Shown one piece after another: positions 23,461-29,912 of a stretch of DNA of 30,081 nucleotides. How positions within the stretch are numbered: position 1 is the stretch's first letter; each line of letters opens with the position of its first letter. The stretch is from a virus. The notes beneath the pieces are model-generated. The model saw only the letters and a list, made by a program, of their open reading frames with translations. It made no database searches and had not been told where the DNA came from. A program made the position numbers and the translations under genes. The stretch is from positions 1 to 30,081 of the IMG/VR virus record IMGVR_UViG_3300009451_000001; one strand, 5' to 3'.

Positions 23461-23871
23461 CTAAAAGCTAACTCTTGCCAGATCCTTTACAACATTTACC
23501 CCGATACTCTTCACATTTCTCTTGGTTCGATCTTTCTTTCTATTCTGAGCGTCTATTTCGGATAATGCCATCATGACGTTTTTAATAATTCTATCGTCTT
23601 CCTGTCTGTTATTTCGCTGGGTGTACCTCATTCTGGGGTATTTCTCCATTAACATCTCACCTACTGATTTTACCGCATTTCTACGTCTACCCATATCACC
23701 AATACCAAGAGTAAGAATCGGGTGACGCAACAACACGTTACTCTGCAGCTTTTCAGCTATCAGATTTTTTACTTCTTTCTCGCGGTCATCTGGAATATTC
23801 TGTCTCAGATAATCTTCTATGTCTTCCAATACTATCCTGGCTAATTTTACAATGTTAACAGGACATTTCAT
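23461..23871 (-). CDS. Tagged small basic protein, remote member of the tag set
   Basis: 136 residues from ATG 23871 after TAGGAGTTAGT; an ATG 14 codons earlier lacks a ribosome site and overlaps the terminator U-tract. It starts with MKCPVNIVKLARIV, the tag with Asn at the usual Met. The rest is helical and basic (AEKLQSNVLLRHPI, GRRRNAVKSVGEMLMEKYPR, RKKDRTKRNVKSIG) and may bind nucleic acid. It lies 4.6 kb from the main tag cluster and shares nothing else with those proteins that I can see. An intrinsic terminator ends 26 bases upstream, so expression may depend on read-through. Confidence 0.7.
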   Translation of the reverse strand: MKCPVNIVKLARIVLEDIEDYLRQNIPDDREKEVKNLIAEKLQSNVLLRHPILTLGIGDMGRRRNAVKSVGEMLMEKYPRMRYTQRNNRQEDDRIIKNVMMALSEIDAQNRKKDRTKRNVKSIGVNVVKDLARVSF

Positions 23872-23896
23872 ACTAACTCCTATTTGGCCAATAGCT

Positions 23897-23930
23897 AAAA
23901 AAAGGTGAGGCACAGCTTTCGCCGTGCCTC
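23897..23930 (-). terminator. Strong intrinsic terminator
   Basis: On the minus strand GAGGCACGGC pairs with GCTGTGCCTC (one G-U pair) around a GAAA tetraloop, followed three bases later by seven T. It ends the transcript carrying the 17-codon ORF and sits just before the ribosome site of the next tagged gene. Confidence 0.9.
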
Positions 23931-23936
23931 TAATAA

Positions 23937-23990
23937 TTAAGTTAAATTAAGGGTTAATTCCCTTCTATAAAGGTCGCTTGCCAAACCCAT
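23937..23990 (-). CDS. 17-residue small ORF (leader-peptide-like)
   Basis: ATG at 23990 preceded by a GGAGG ribosome site (23999-23995) at four bases, encoding MGLASDLYRRELTLNLT. It ends 7 bases before the terminator stem. The ribosome site begins directly after a seven-T tract that follows a hairpin, so translation could be sensitive to the RNA fold upstream. Either a small functional peptide or a leader ORF. No similarity recognised. Confidence 0.45.
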   Translation of the reverse strand: MGLASDLYRRELTLNLT

Positions 23991-23999
23991 ATCGCCTCC

Positions 24000-24115
24000 A
24001 AAAAAAGCCTTCCATGCAATATTTAAAATACGCATGGGCGGACACGGTTCGCCTTTCGACGCCTATAATCCTGGGGCAATCCCATGCGTATCACAACTAT
24101 ATTTATCGATACGCA
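24000..24115 (-). promoter_or_regulatory. Attenuator-like structured RNA element with serial alternative hairpins
   Basis: In minus-strand order: segment 1 TGCGTATC (24115-24108), segment 2 GATACGCATGGG (24092-24081), segment 3 CCCATGCGTAT (24038-24028) and segment 4 GCATGG (24017-24012). Pairings 1:2 (8 bp), 2:3 (11 bp, 42-base loop) and 3:4 (6 bp plus an inner TATT/AATA) are each perfect, and 2:3 excludes the other two. Segment 4 is followed, after five bases, by seven T (24006-24000), so 3:4 could act as a terminator and 2:3 as antiterminator. This is the four-segment logic of an attenuator or riboswitch. The 42-base loop of 2:3 could be a sensor; I recognise no known aptamer. Confidence 0.6.
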
Positions 24116-24148
24116 CAGAACCTTAAAGTTTATTTTTTGTCAAGATAT

Positions 24149-24670
24149 TTACGCCAAAGTAATAAGAACAATCCCAATTGCCAAAAATAATATATCATGC
24201 CATGGCCTTCTAGGAATACTGACTGTTCCATTTAAAAAATCCCAATTGACCTTTTGTGGCCATAGATCATTATATGCGATATAATTGAAAACCCGCTCAT
24301 AAAAGAATATCCCAGCGAATGTTGCACCCGCATAATACAATAATATAGACCATATTGGTACCCCCAGCTTGACCAACACTCCAAACATAATCATTCCACC
24401 GTACATGCCGACATTTTCTCCGGTTACCCGCCAAGTATGATAGCACCACCAACCTTTGGAGTCCTGAGTACTATCATGTTTACCTGGCTTAATGATAAGA
24501 TTCATGTGTCTTCTCATGGGATCTGCCCAAGTATACCCTTCGGTACACCCTTCTCCAAACCAATACCACATAACGAAGACTATGGCACCTGCTACTGGGA
24601 ACAAAATTGATATTACTACCAATAACAACACAGCGAACACAACAGATAGTTTTGCTAACTTTTTTTTCAT
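24149..24670 (-). CDS. Multi-pass membrane protein, unknown
   Basis: 173 residues. A lysine-rich start (MKKKLAKL) is followed by a long apolar helix (about 9-38), and further hydrophobic segments lie near 92-103, 108-125 and 158-173. Between them is a soluble stretch with Cys and Trp (GCTEGYTWADPMRRHMN, KGWWCYHTWRV). TAAGGAGAGCGAG precedes the ATG. No holin, spanin or transporter family is recognised. It lies just upstream of the structured RNA element. It could be a membrane partner in lysis or superinfection exclusion; the sequence supports only membrane location. Confidence 0.65.
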   Translation of the reverse strand: MKKKLAKLSVVFAVLLLVVISILFPVAGAIVFVMWYWFGEGCTEGYTWADPMRRHMNLIIKPGKHDSTQDSKGWWCYHTWRVTGENVGMYGGMIMFGVLVKLGVPIWSILLYYAGATFAGIFFYERVFNYIAYNDLWPQKVNWDFLNGTVSIPRRPWHDILFLAIGIVLITLA

Positions 24671-24680
24671 CTCGCTCTCC

Positions 24681-25331
24681 TTATTCTATTATCGACCAAC
24701 CCCTTTCAGTGTACACATAGTACATGTTGTCAATATCTTTTTTGATCACAACGCCTTCATGCTCAAGCTTCTCCCATCCTTTTTTGGTATAGTGCCAACA
24801 ACAATCTTTGCCGACAAATATAAGATAATCGAACGGAGCCCAGTATTTCTTTAGCTCTGTGAATTGTTCTTCTGTCATGCACGTTGCGTTCATCATGACA
24901 TTATTGCTAACGCACTCTTCCAGCTTCTCGATCATTGTGCAGTGTTTTCTCTTATAGATAGAATACTTCTTGAGCCCAGAAATGATGTCAACCATCTTTT
25001 TGTACATTTTCTTGTCTTCATAATATTCAGGACTAAGACCATTTGATACCTGGTCAATTATAACCGGAAGATTAATGATAGCAAGAAATGGAAGTTTTAC
25101 GATATCTTTGATGCGAGCACGCAGGCGTCTGTACTTCTTGTAAGCTGCAACATAGGAGTTGCGCTTAATTTCTGTAACACTAAATGGGAATGCTTTAATA
25201 TTCCCAGAACCGATAAAGTTGATTAACTTCTCTTTACCATATACAGTGGCGTCACATTCGTTGTAGGTATATTTGTAACCATCTGGGGTCTCTTTTAAAT
25301 ACCCTAACCCTTTTATGTAGATACAATACAT
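24681..25331 (-). CDS. Hypothetical protein, unknown
   Basis: 216 residues, not recognised. N-terminal beta-type region (MYCIYIKGLGYLKETPDG), basic helices in the middle (AAYKKYRRLRARIKDIVK), an apolar stretch (LPFLAIINLPVIIDQ) and a C-terminal winged-type pattern (WHYTKKGWEKLEHEGVVIKK, then YYVYTERGW). The two aromatic GW motifs near the end repeat (TKKGWEKLE and TERGWSIIE). The start ATG lies ten bases after AAGGAG. A nearer ATG in another frame opens only a 28-codon ORF. It follows the terminator of the exported-protein gene. Confidence 0.6.
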   Translation of the reverse strand: MYCIYIKGLGYLKETPDGYKYTYNECDATVYGKEKLINFIGSGNIKAFPFSVTEIKRNSYVAAYKKYRRLRARIKDIVKLPFLAIINLPVIIDQVSNGLSPEYYEDKKMYKKMVDIISGLKKYSIYKRKHCTMIEKLEECVSNNVMMNATCMTEEQFTELKKYWAPFDYLIFVGKDCCWHYTKKGWEKLEHEGVVIKKDIDNMYYVYTERGWSIIE

Positions 25332-25355
25332 TTGTCATTTTCTCCTTGTTTAATC

Positions 25356-25389
25356 GAAAAACCGGCAGAGCATTTAAACTCTGCCGGTT
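25356..25389 (-). terminator. Intrinsic terminator after the exported-protein gene
   Basis: Perfect 11-bp inverted repeat AACCGGCAGAG / CTCTGCCGGTT around an 8-base loop. On the minus strand the right arm is followed by a T-run (GGTTTTTCG). It lies 35 bases after the stop of the signal-peptide gene, so that gene can form its own transcript. Confidence 0.9.
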
Positions 25390-25423
25390 CAAGTATACTT
25401 ATTTTGCTACCAGGAAAAACCGG

Positions 25424-25945
25424 TTATATAAATCTAACTCTTTCTTGGTACTGTTTGCCAAATTTGAGTACGACCTCTGGCGTGTTATAGTTCATTCCAT
25501 TAGTCAGGCCAAGCAACCAACTGTGGGTTGCAATAACAAGCTTTCCTTCTCGGAACATACTTTTATTATAAAGGTTACTCAGATTATTTGAGATAGCCGG
25601 CATTACGGCATATGAATTACCAGAGTGGTCATCAAGGACCACTTTATTTAGAGTGATTTTGAGTCGAGTCTCCGGCATAATATAATATTCGGATCGGACC
25701 GTGTTCACATAACAGGCCTCGTCTGCTGCATTTAGACTTATAATATTCGGATCTTGCCCGGCCGCATTACAGAAGATGCAGTCACTCAAGGTGATCACTT
25801 CCATGGCTTGGCTCGGAACTTCAAATACAACGTCACGACAATGCGGCTGGTTCACCGGTGCTTCTGGTAAGATACCATCAACCGCCCAGGCACTAAATGC
25901 TATAGCTAGCACTAGCACTAACAGTAGGCTAATTTTTCTCTTCAC
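25424..25945 (-). CDS. Exported protein with signal peptide, flanked by its own promoter and terminator
   Basis: 173 residues from GTG 25945 after GGAGGGAAA. Residues 1-21 are a textbook Sec signal peptide: MKRK, then LLLVLVLAIAF, and cleavage likely after SAWA. The mature part is soluble, with Cys at 36, 56, 59 and 78 (PHCRD, DCIFCNAAG, EACYV), suggesting disulfides or metal binding outside the cytoplasm. Beta-rich segments follow (YYIMPETRLKITLNKVVLDD, KLVIATHSWLLG). No family recognised. A sigma70-like promoter lies about 100 bases upstream and a strong terminator just downstream, the layout of a moron gene expressed apart from the lytic operon. A role at the host envelope, such as superinfection exclusion or lysogenic conversion, is possible but unproven. 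Confidence 0.7.
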   Translation of the reverse strand: MKRKISLLLVLVLAIAFSAWAVDGILPEAPVNQPHCRDVVFEVPSQAMEVITLSDCIFCNAAGQDPNIISLNAADEACYVNTVRSEYYIMPETRLKITLNKVVLDDHSGNSYAVMPAISNNLSNLYNKSMFREGKLVIATHSWLLGLTNGMNYNTPEVVLKFGKQYQERVRFI

Positions 25946-26025
25946 TTTCCCTCCTTATGGGATTTTAAGTCCAACCGGACTCTTTGTTTGTAAAGCGTCT
26001 CACACTATTCATTTAATACGTATAC

Positions 26026-26056
26026 AATATAGACACTTGTTGGTTACGATTGTCAA
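26026..26056 (-). promoter_or_regulatory. Sigma70-like promoter for the exported-protein gene
   Basis: On the minus strand TTGACA (26056-26051, perfect -35) is followed after 19 bases by TATATT (26031-26026); TCTATA at 17 bases is an alternative -10. A short inverted repeat AGTCC-GGTT-GGACT occurs in the leader further down. No other gene start lies between this and GTG 25945. Confidence 0.55.
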
Positions 26057-26079
26057 GCTTTTTTTTGGCTTTTGCCGGG

Positions 26080-26184
26080 CTAACAATCAAATGATATGCC
26101 GGCCGGTATTTGATTATTGGCGATGATAACTAACCCCGTAAGTATGGATATCACCACTATTATACTCAATAGGAAATATTTCAT
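26080..26184 (-). CDS. 34-residue single-helix membrane peptide
   Basis: Open frame from ATG 26184 with a very strong AAGGAGGAAGAT ribosome site. It starts MKYFLLSIIVVISILTG, continues as one apolar helix to about residue 22, then ends with a short polar tail and a terminal Cys (PAGISFDC). It is a probable single-pass inner-membrane peptide with the charged residue at the start. It lies between the zinc-ribbon gene and the candidate promoter. Small phage membrane peptides can act in lysis control or exclusion; nothing here decides. Confidence 0.6.
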   Translation of the reverse strand: MKYFLLSIIVVISILTGLVIIANNQIPAGISFDC

Positions 26185-26212
26185 ATCTTCCTCCTTACAC
26201 TTATTTGTGTGA

Positions 26213-26707
26213 TTAACACACACCGACATGTGCTGATAAATTTGAGCTTCTACGCATTACATTGTAATACATCCCGTCTATTTTGAACAGCTCCCCATGT
26301 TCTGGTAAGATTTCATATTTCCACCAACCGGGATAATGCACATTGATAGTATGGATGAGCTTACTAAGACATTCCTTAGAATCTGTTTGATAGGCTTTCT
26401 TCATTAACTTATAGAAATCACCGATCTCAATGGCGGTATGGATAACCGTGTTATCGTTGATGAAGGTACATAATTCACCTAATGCTTTTACGCCTTCTCT
26501 CATAAAAGCTTCAGCCCCGTTTCCGCCTTCCCAACAAACATAGCAGATATGATGTCCTGCTCTATTCGGTCGGAATGGCATTCCGCATTTTGTGCAAATT
26601 CTCTGTTTAGAACTCTTCATTATTTCATGCATTGTTGGATCTTTGAAGATATCATCCATGTACAATTGACTCATCATTAATATGCTGAGTATTTTGCTGT
26701 AACTCAT
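26213..26707 (-). CDS. Zinc-ribbon protein, unknown
   Basis: 164 residues. A four-Cys ribbon (ICTKCGMPFRPNRAGHHICY, next Cys two residues on) lies near 37-58. It is preceded by a helical start and followed by a helical region and a beta-type end (GWWKYEILPEHGELFKIDG). Such ribbons typically bind nucleic acid or stabilise a small fold. AATGGAGGCGATACA precedes the ATG. One of at least four short zinc-ribbon genes in the right-hand 4 kb. Role unknown. Confidence 0.6.
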   Translation of the reverse strand: MSYSKILSILMMSQLYMDDIFKDPTMHEIMKSSKQRICTKCGMPFRPNRAGHHICYVCWEGGNGAEAFMREGVKALGELCTFINDNTVIHTAIEIGDFYKLMKKAYQTDSKECLSKLIHTINVHYPGWWKYEILPEHGELFKIDGMYYNVMRRSSNLSAHVGVC

Positions 26708-26734
26708 TGTATCGCCTCCATTTTTTTTGGTTGT

Positions 26735-26962
26735 TTACGCTAATCTATAACCATGATAGTTACACCCTGGGCAGTGAACATTTTTCTGTGGTGGGTCACT
26801 GGTAAGAGTAGACATCGGATCGCTATCCATCATTTCTTCTCCGCATTCAGGGCAAGCTATGCCATTCGGTCGCGGTTCATTGGAATTTAAGATATAATGC
26901 AAATCGCTTTGCCTGTGATTATGCTCTCCCAGACTAATCAGTTTTTTCTTCTTTGCCATCAT
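26735..26962 (-). CDS. Small zinc-ribbon protein
   Basis: 75 residues; two adjacent ATG codons follow GGGAGAAA. Basic start (MMAKKKKL), then two Cys pairs (ACPECGEE and HCPGCNYHG) enclosing about 26 residues. The start overlaps the previous gene by 29 bases. Probably a zinc-ribbon fold. The arrangement CPECG-x(n)-CPGC resembles small phage ribbons whose function is unknown. Confidence 0.6.
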   Translation of the reverse strand: MMAKKKKLISLGEHNHRQSDLHYILNSNEPRPNGIACPECGEEMMDSDPMSTLTSDPPQKNVHCPGCNYHGYRLA

Positions 26963-27557
26963 TTTCTCCCTCGTATTTATCTACCAAGCATACCTTCTCA
27001 ATATCCTCTTTATTCTCAAGAATACTGAGGGCTTTTTTGATTGTTGGAATTATATGATCTTTCAATTGACGCGCATCATATGTAAGCTTACGCTCAATCC
27101 CGTGATCAAACCAATATGATTCTACATTAATGTCTCCGATGCAAGGAAGGTTATTAATCCACACGTACAGTTGATTTTCTTGGGTTATGCAGTCAAATCC
27201 CTCATTAATAGATATCTCTGCTTCCCAAAAGCTTCTAAGATCATCCTTGCTGATAGACCCTTCGCGCCTTAACCCGATAAGATATTTTTTGAACTGTTTA
27301 ATACTCCCCTCGATATCTATCTCAAAAATGTTTGCCATTAAGTTTTTCAGAAGATACGCATTTTCACAACTTCTGAAGAATGTACTCATATCGCTATTCA
27401 TAGTTCCCCAGCTGGCGGAGTATGCCACAGAACCACTCCTGATTAGGATGCTGCCCTTACCAGGAGCAATATCTTCAATGTACACAGTGATTGGATACTG
27501 CCCTTTAATAAGGTCATTGATATAGATTTTTTTTGTTCTCGAAACTTCAATTTTCAT
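26934..27557 (-). CDS. Hypothetical protein, unknown
   Basis: 207 residues, not recognised. Beta-rich first third (KIEVSRTKKIYINDLIKGQY, SILIRSGSVAYSASWG), helical middle (SIKQFKKYLIGLRREGSISK), helical acidic end (HIIPTIKKALSILENKED). GTAGGTGAATC precedes the ATG. It lies in a run of short accessory genes transcribed together. Nothing identifies a role. Confidence 0.6.
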   Translation of the reverse strand: MKIEVSRTKKIYINDLIKGQYPITVYIEDIAPGKGSILIRSGSVAYSASWGTMNSDMSTFFRSCENAYLLKNLMANIFEIDIEGSIKQFKKYLIGLRREGSISKDDLRSFWEAEISINEGFDCITQENQLYVWINNLPCIGDINVESYWFDHGIERKLTYDARQLKDHIIPTIKKALSILENKEDIEKVCLVDKYEGENDGKEEKTD

Positions 27558-27577
27558 GATTCACCTACTTTATTAGT

Positions 27578-28081
27578 TTAGACCGACCATACGATATGCA
27601 CCTCATGCTTACAGTTTTTACAAGTAAGCGTGTGATATGGATTTTTCCCCAAATTTCTTTTACTTGGAGCAATAAACTCATTACTCCCACATTTTGAGCA
27701 TACCCCCATTGAATTGATCCCACCCCTTGGAGTTTTACCATTGAGATAGTAAATGGAATATTTCTCGTGAGATATCGGTTCATATACTGCCTCGAATAGT
27801 TTAATCTCAATTGGCCGATAAACTGCATGCTCGATGGCTACTAACTTTTCTGCCGACAGCGGCTCATCGAAATCTTTGACAAGCACAACGTTATCCCAAT
27901 CCACGCTACCATCTGCAAATATTGCGGCCGAAGCAAGCCCACCATCAAATGGGTCTACTGAGAATGATGGCTCGTGCCAATATGCTGTACCATTTTTTTC
28001 ATCCTTATATATAATCGGCGGGCACATTTCACCTCTTTTCCGCATAGAAGCTAGCGTCCATTCTATTCCTATATCTTTCAT
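27578..28081 (-). CDS. Hypothetical protein with C-terminal zinc ribbon
   Basis: 167 residues. The first 120 residues look mixed alpha/beta (ASAAIFADGSVDWDNVVLVK, LSAEKLVAIEHAVYRPIEIK). The last 45 form a zinc ribbon: VCSKCGS, then LTCKNCKHE. The ATG is nine bases after AAGGAG; a nearer ATG reads only Met-Lys-stop. Not a recognised family. A C-terminal ribbon on a small domain may serve nucleic-acid contact. Confidence 0.6.
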   Translation of the reverse strand: MKDIGIEWTLASMRKRGEMCPPIIYKDEKNGTAYWHEPSFSVDPFDGGLASAAIFADGSVDWDNVVLVKDFDEPLSAEKLVAIEHAVYRPIEIKLFEAVYEPISHEKYSIYYLNGKTPRGGINSMGVCSKCGSNEFIAPSKRNLGKNPYHTLTCKNCKHEVHIVWSV

Positions 28082-28093
28082 TTCATTGACTCC

Positions 28094-28360
28094 TTACATT
28101 GAATTGATCATGTACTTTAATTGTGCCATCAGTTTCAAATAATCTTCAGTAGCTATCTGTGCTTTTGCGGTTACGGTTGTCCTAATTCCGCCCCCTTTCC
28201 CTCGTCTTGGGGCAGTACAACTACATTCTCTCTCAGAGGCACGGTTCATAGCTTTTCTAGCTCGATTCATTGCGATGCCAGTAGACTTGATCATATCACA
28301 TTTCTCATCGTCTCCCAGCTTCCCCCATCCAGACTTAAATATTTCTGACACCTCAAACAT
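28094..28360 (-). CDS. Small basic helical protein
   Basis: 88 residues, not recognised. Helical start (FEVSEIFKSGWGKLGDDEK), a repeated MNRARKAMNRASE segment, a CSC motif, a basic Gly/Arg linker (PRRGKGGGIRTT) and a helical end. The ATG lies two bases after the TGA of the previous gene, so coupling is likely. Function unknown. Confidence 0.5.
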   Translation of the reverse strand: MFEVSEIFKSGWGKLGDDEKCDMIKSTGIAMNRARKAMNRASERECSCTAPRRGKGGGIRTTVTAKAQIATEDYLKLMAQLKYMINSM

Positions 28361-28362
28361 AG

Positions 28363-28710
28363 TCAGACCATCATACGTATGATATATCTATAAGTGAATA
28401 TCAGTAGACACAGATGCAATAGTTGGTTCGCCCCGGTGAAAAGTCCATCGGTATAACATCCACCAAATGGAACATCCCCTCTAGCCCTTTCTCTCAATAG
28501 ATGTATTAAATGATGTATCATAATATGAGAGAATGCATATGCAAATATAATCACAAAGGCTTTGCCCGGGATTTCCATGATTACACCAATACAACAGTAT
28601 GTGATGGATATGACTAGAAAATGTAGCAACGAGGCGGCTATCGGCTTCAAATTTCTGAAATCTATCGCATACTCAAGAATGAAATAAATAAGAATGATTA
28701 AATATATCAT
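28363..28710 (-). CDS. Membrane protein, possibly DUF3307-like
   Basis: 115 residues with about four apolar helices (MIYLIILIYFILEYAIDF, AASLLHFLVISITYCCIGV, KAFVIIFAYAFSHIMIHHL, LLHLCLLIFTYRYIIRM). The repeated His-rich helices and the late ANQLLHL recall DUF3307 membrane proteins, which have an H-x3-D pattern and a terminal DQxLHL motif; here Asn replaces the Asp. Phages often carry this family; function unknown. The ATG overlaps the stop of the preceding small zinc protein (ATGA). Confidence 0.5.
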   Translation of the reverse strand: MIYLIILIYFILEYAIDFRNLKPIAASLLHFLVISITYCCIGVIMEIPGKAFVIIFAYAFSHIMIHHLIHLLRERARGDVPFGGCYTDGLFTGANQLLHLCLLIFTYRYIIRMMV

Positions 28711-28844
28711 TCATCCTCCTCTTCTTCGTTTAATTTTTTAGCGAAACAGCTATCGCAATATCCATCCTTCTGTTTAGCCTTGAATCGTGAGATCATAGTT
28801 CCACACTCTTGACATGGTACGCGTGGGTCTTTTACCTCTTTCAT
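28707..28844 (-). CDS. 45-residue zinc-ribbon protein
   Basis: Open frame from ATG 28844 after GGAGGTAGAAGGGCAA. CQECGTMISRFKAKQKDGYC followed by DSCF gives two Cys-x2-Cys pairs 16 residues apart, a minimal zinc ribbon of the type found in small phage transcription or DNA-binding proteins. It ends in a glutamate-rich tail. Its stop overlaps the next start. Clear coding signals despite the small size. Confidence 0.75.
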   Translation of the reverse strand: MKEVKDPRVPCQECGTMISRFKAKQKDGYCDSCFAKKLNEEEEDE

Positions 28845-28904
28845 TTGCCCTTCTACCTCCTTCTATCTTATCTTGATAGATATTGATGTTTTAACAAAAT
28901 TCTG

Positions 28905-29402
28905 TCAACTCAAATCTAATCCAGAGTACAGTAGAGACACCCCGCAATCGCTAACCTTTCGTTCGAAACCATGCCCAGATTTTTGAATGTCCCACAGTAC
29001 TGCTGATCTTACTTCTTCATTATGACCATTATCTTTGATGGCTTGAACCAAGACTAATTTAGCCCCATTTTTAACCCAGATCGCTCTCTTATTCTTGCCA
29101 TTTATCTTGTTTAGTCTGGCGTACATGTACCCATTCTGAACATCACAGTGAGGTCCTTCAACCTTCTCAGACCCTTCTGCATCTCGCTTGTACGCTGAGA
29201 TACCAAGTCTGGTGATGAACCAATATTCATTTTCGTAAAGCACTTCATCACCTAACATCACATCGTACTTTTCCTTCGCTTCAATTTCGTACGAAGTCAT
29301 AATAGACAACAGTATGCATCCAACTTCTTTAAAGTAATTATTTCTGACTTGAGCTATGTGCTGCACTGCCGCCTTAATGCTATCTTTCGTAAATTGATTC
29401 AT
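28905..29402 (-). CDS. Hypothetical protein, unknown
   Basis: 165 residues, not recognised. Helical N-terminus (KDSIKAAVQHIAQVRNNYFK), then a beta-rich middle (YDVMLGDEVLYENEYWFITR, MYARLNKINGKNKRAIWVKN) and a mixed end. The ATG overlaps the previous gene's end. The 60-base gap after it holds a TTGACA hexamer overlapping its stop and otherwise nothing I can read. Confidence 0.6.
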   Translation of the reverse strand: MNQFTKDSIKAAVQHIAQVRNNYFKEVGCILLSIMTSYEIEAKEKYDVMLGDEVLYENEYWFITRLGISAYKRDAEGSEKVEGPHCDVQNGYMYARLNKINGKNKRAIWVKNGAKLVLVQAIKDNGHNEEVRSAVLWDIQKSGHGFERKVSDCGVSLLYSGLDLS

Positions 29403-29665
29403 TACATTCCTCTCTTCGCTCTTTCTATTGTTGCGATCAATTCAAGTTTCTCTGCTTCACACCCCGGGAGATCATGCCGGATTATACACTGCATATTAGA
29501 TACATGTGATATACGCTTGTAGGACTCACTGATTTGTCTTACATTCAGCAGTGAATTAACTGCGTTCCTAAGCTTTGGTGGCATGTCTGGCATTTTAGCT
29601 CGGATATCCATAACTATTGCGCAGATCGGTCTTTGATGGCCGGTTCTTCCATCCACTTCAATCAT
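29402..29665 (-). CDS. Small hypothetical protein
   Basis: 87 residues, not recognised; helical, rich in Arg and Met (AIVMDIRAKMPDMPPKLRNA, QISESYKRISHVSNMQC). ATGA-type overlap with the preceding gene and a one-base overlap with the following ATG. Four closely coupled small genes occupy the right end of the window. Confidence 0.55.
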   Translation of the reverse strand: MIEVDGRTGHQRPICAIVMDIRAKMPDMPPKLRNAVNSLLNVRQISESYKRISHVSNMQCIIRHDLPGCEAEKLELIATIERAKRGM

Positions 29666-29904
29666 GCCACCCTCCCAAGAAGTTGATATTGTTTGATCAT
29701 GCCATCAAGATATACTCGGGCCATTTGTCGATGCCTAGGTAGGCTATTAAGGACTTTTGCCTTCAATGCCAGCGCTATCTCGAACACACTACGCTGCAGG
29801 ACCACCCCCTCAGATTCTAGAGTGTATTCAATCGTGTTCCCGGGAACGAGCTGTGTATCATCCATTACCAGCTGTGGTACAACCTCGAATTTTAACTTTT
29901 TCAT
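29662..29904 (-). CDS. Small hypothetical protein
   Basis: 80 residues, not recognised. A beta-type first half (KKLKFEVVPQLVMDDTQLVP, NTIEYTLESEGVVLQRSVFE) leads into helices (IALALKAKVLNSL, QMARVYLDGMIKQYQ). A good ATAGGAGTAATC site precedes the ATG. No function can be assigned. Confidence 0.55.
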   Translation of the reverse strand: MKKLKFEVVPQLVMDDTQLVPGNTIEYTLESEGVVLQRSVFEIALALKAKVLNSLPRHRQMARVYLDGMIKQYQLLGRVA

Positions 29905-29912
29905 GATTACTC

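Noticed and set aside
24028-24091. Possible tRNA gene (stem-loop with GGTTCG on the plus strand)
   Set aside because: The two arms form an 11-bp stem enclosing only 42 bases; there is no room for D, anticodon and T arms, and no anticodon stem is found. Better read as a regulatory hairpin.
24138-24143. Promoter driving the attenuator-like RNA
   Set aside because: The TTGACA is perfect but the hexamer 17 bases on is TTCTGT, and a start there would fall at or within segment 1, so the RNA is more likely part of the transcript from the upstream gene.
25239-25337. Alternative 28-codon ORF starting at the ATG nearer the AAGGAG ahead of the 216-residue gene
   Set aside because: It stops after 28 codons, shows no coding character and lies wholly within the front of the longer, well-composed frame; it may at most disturb initiation.
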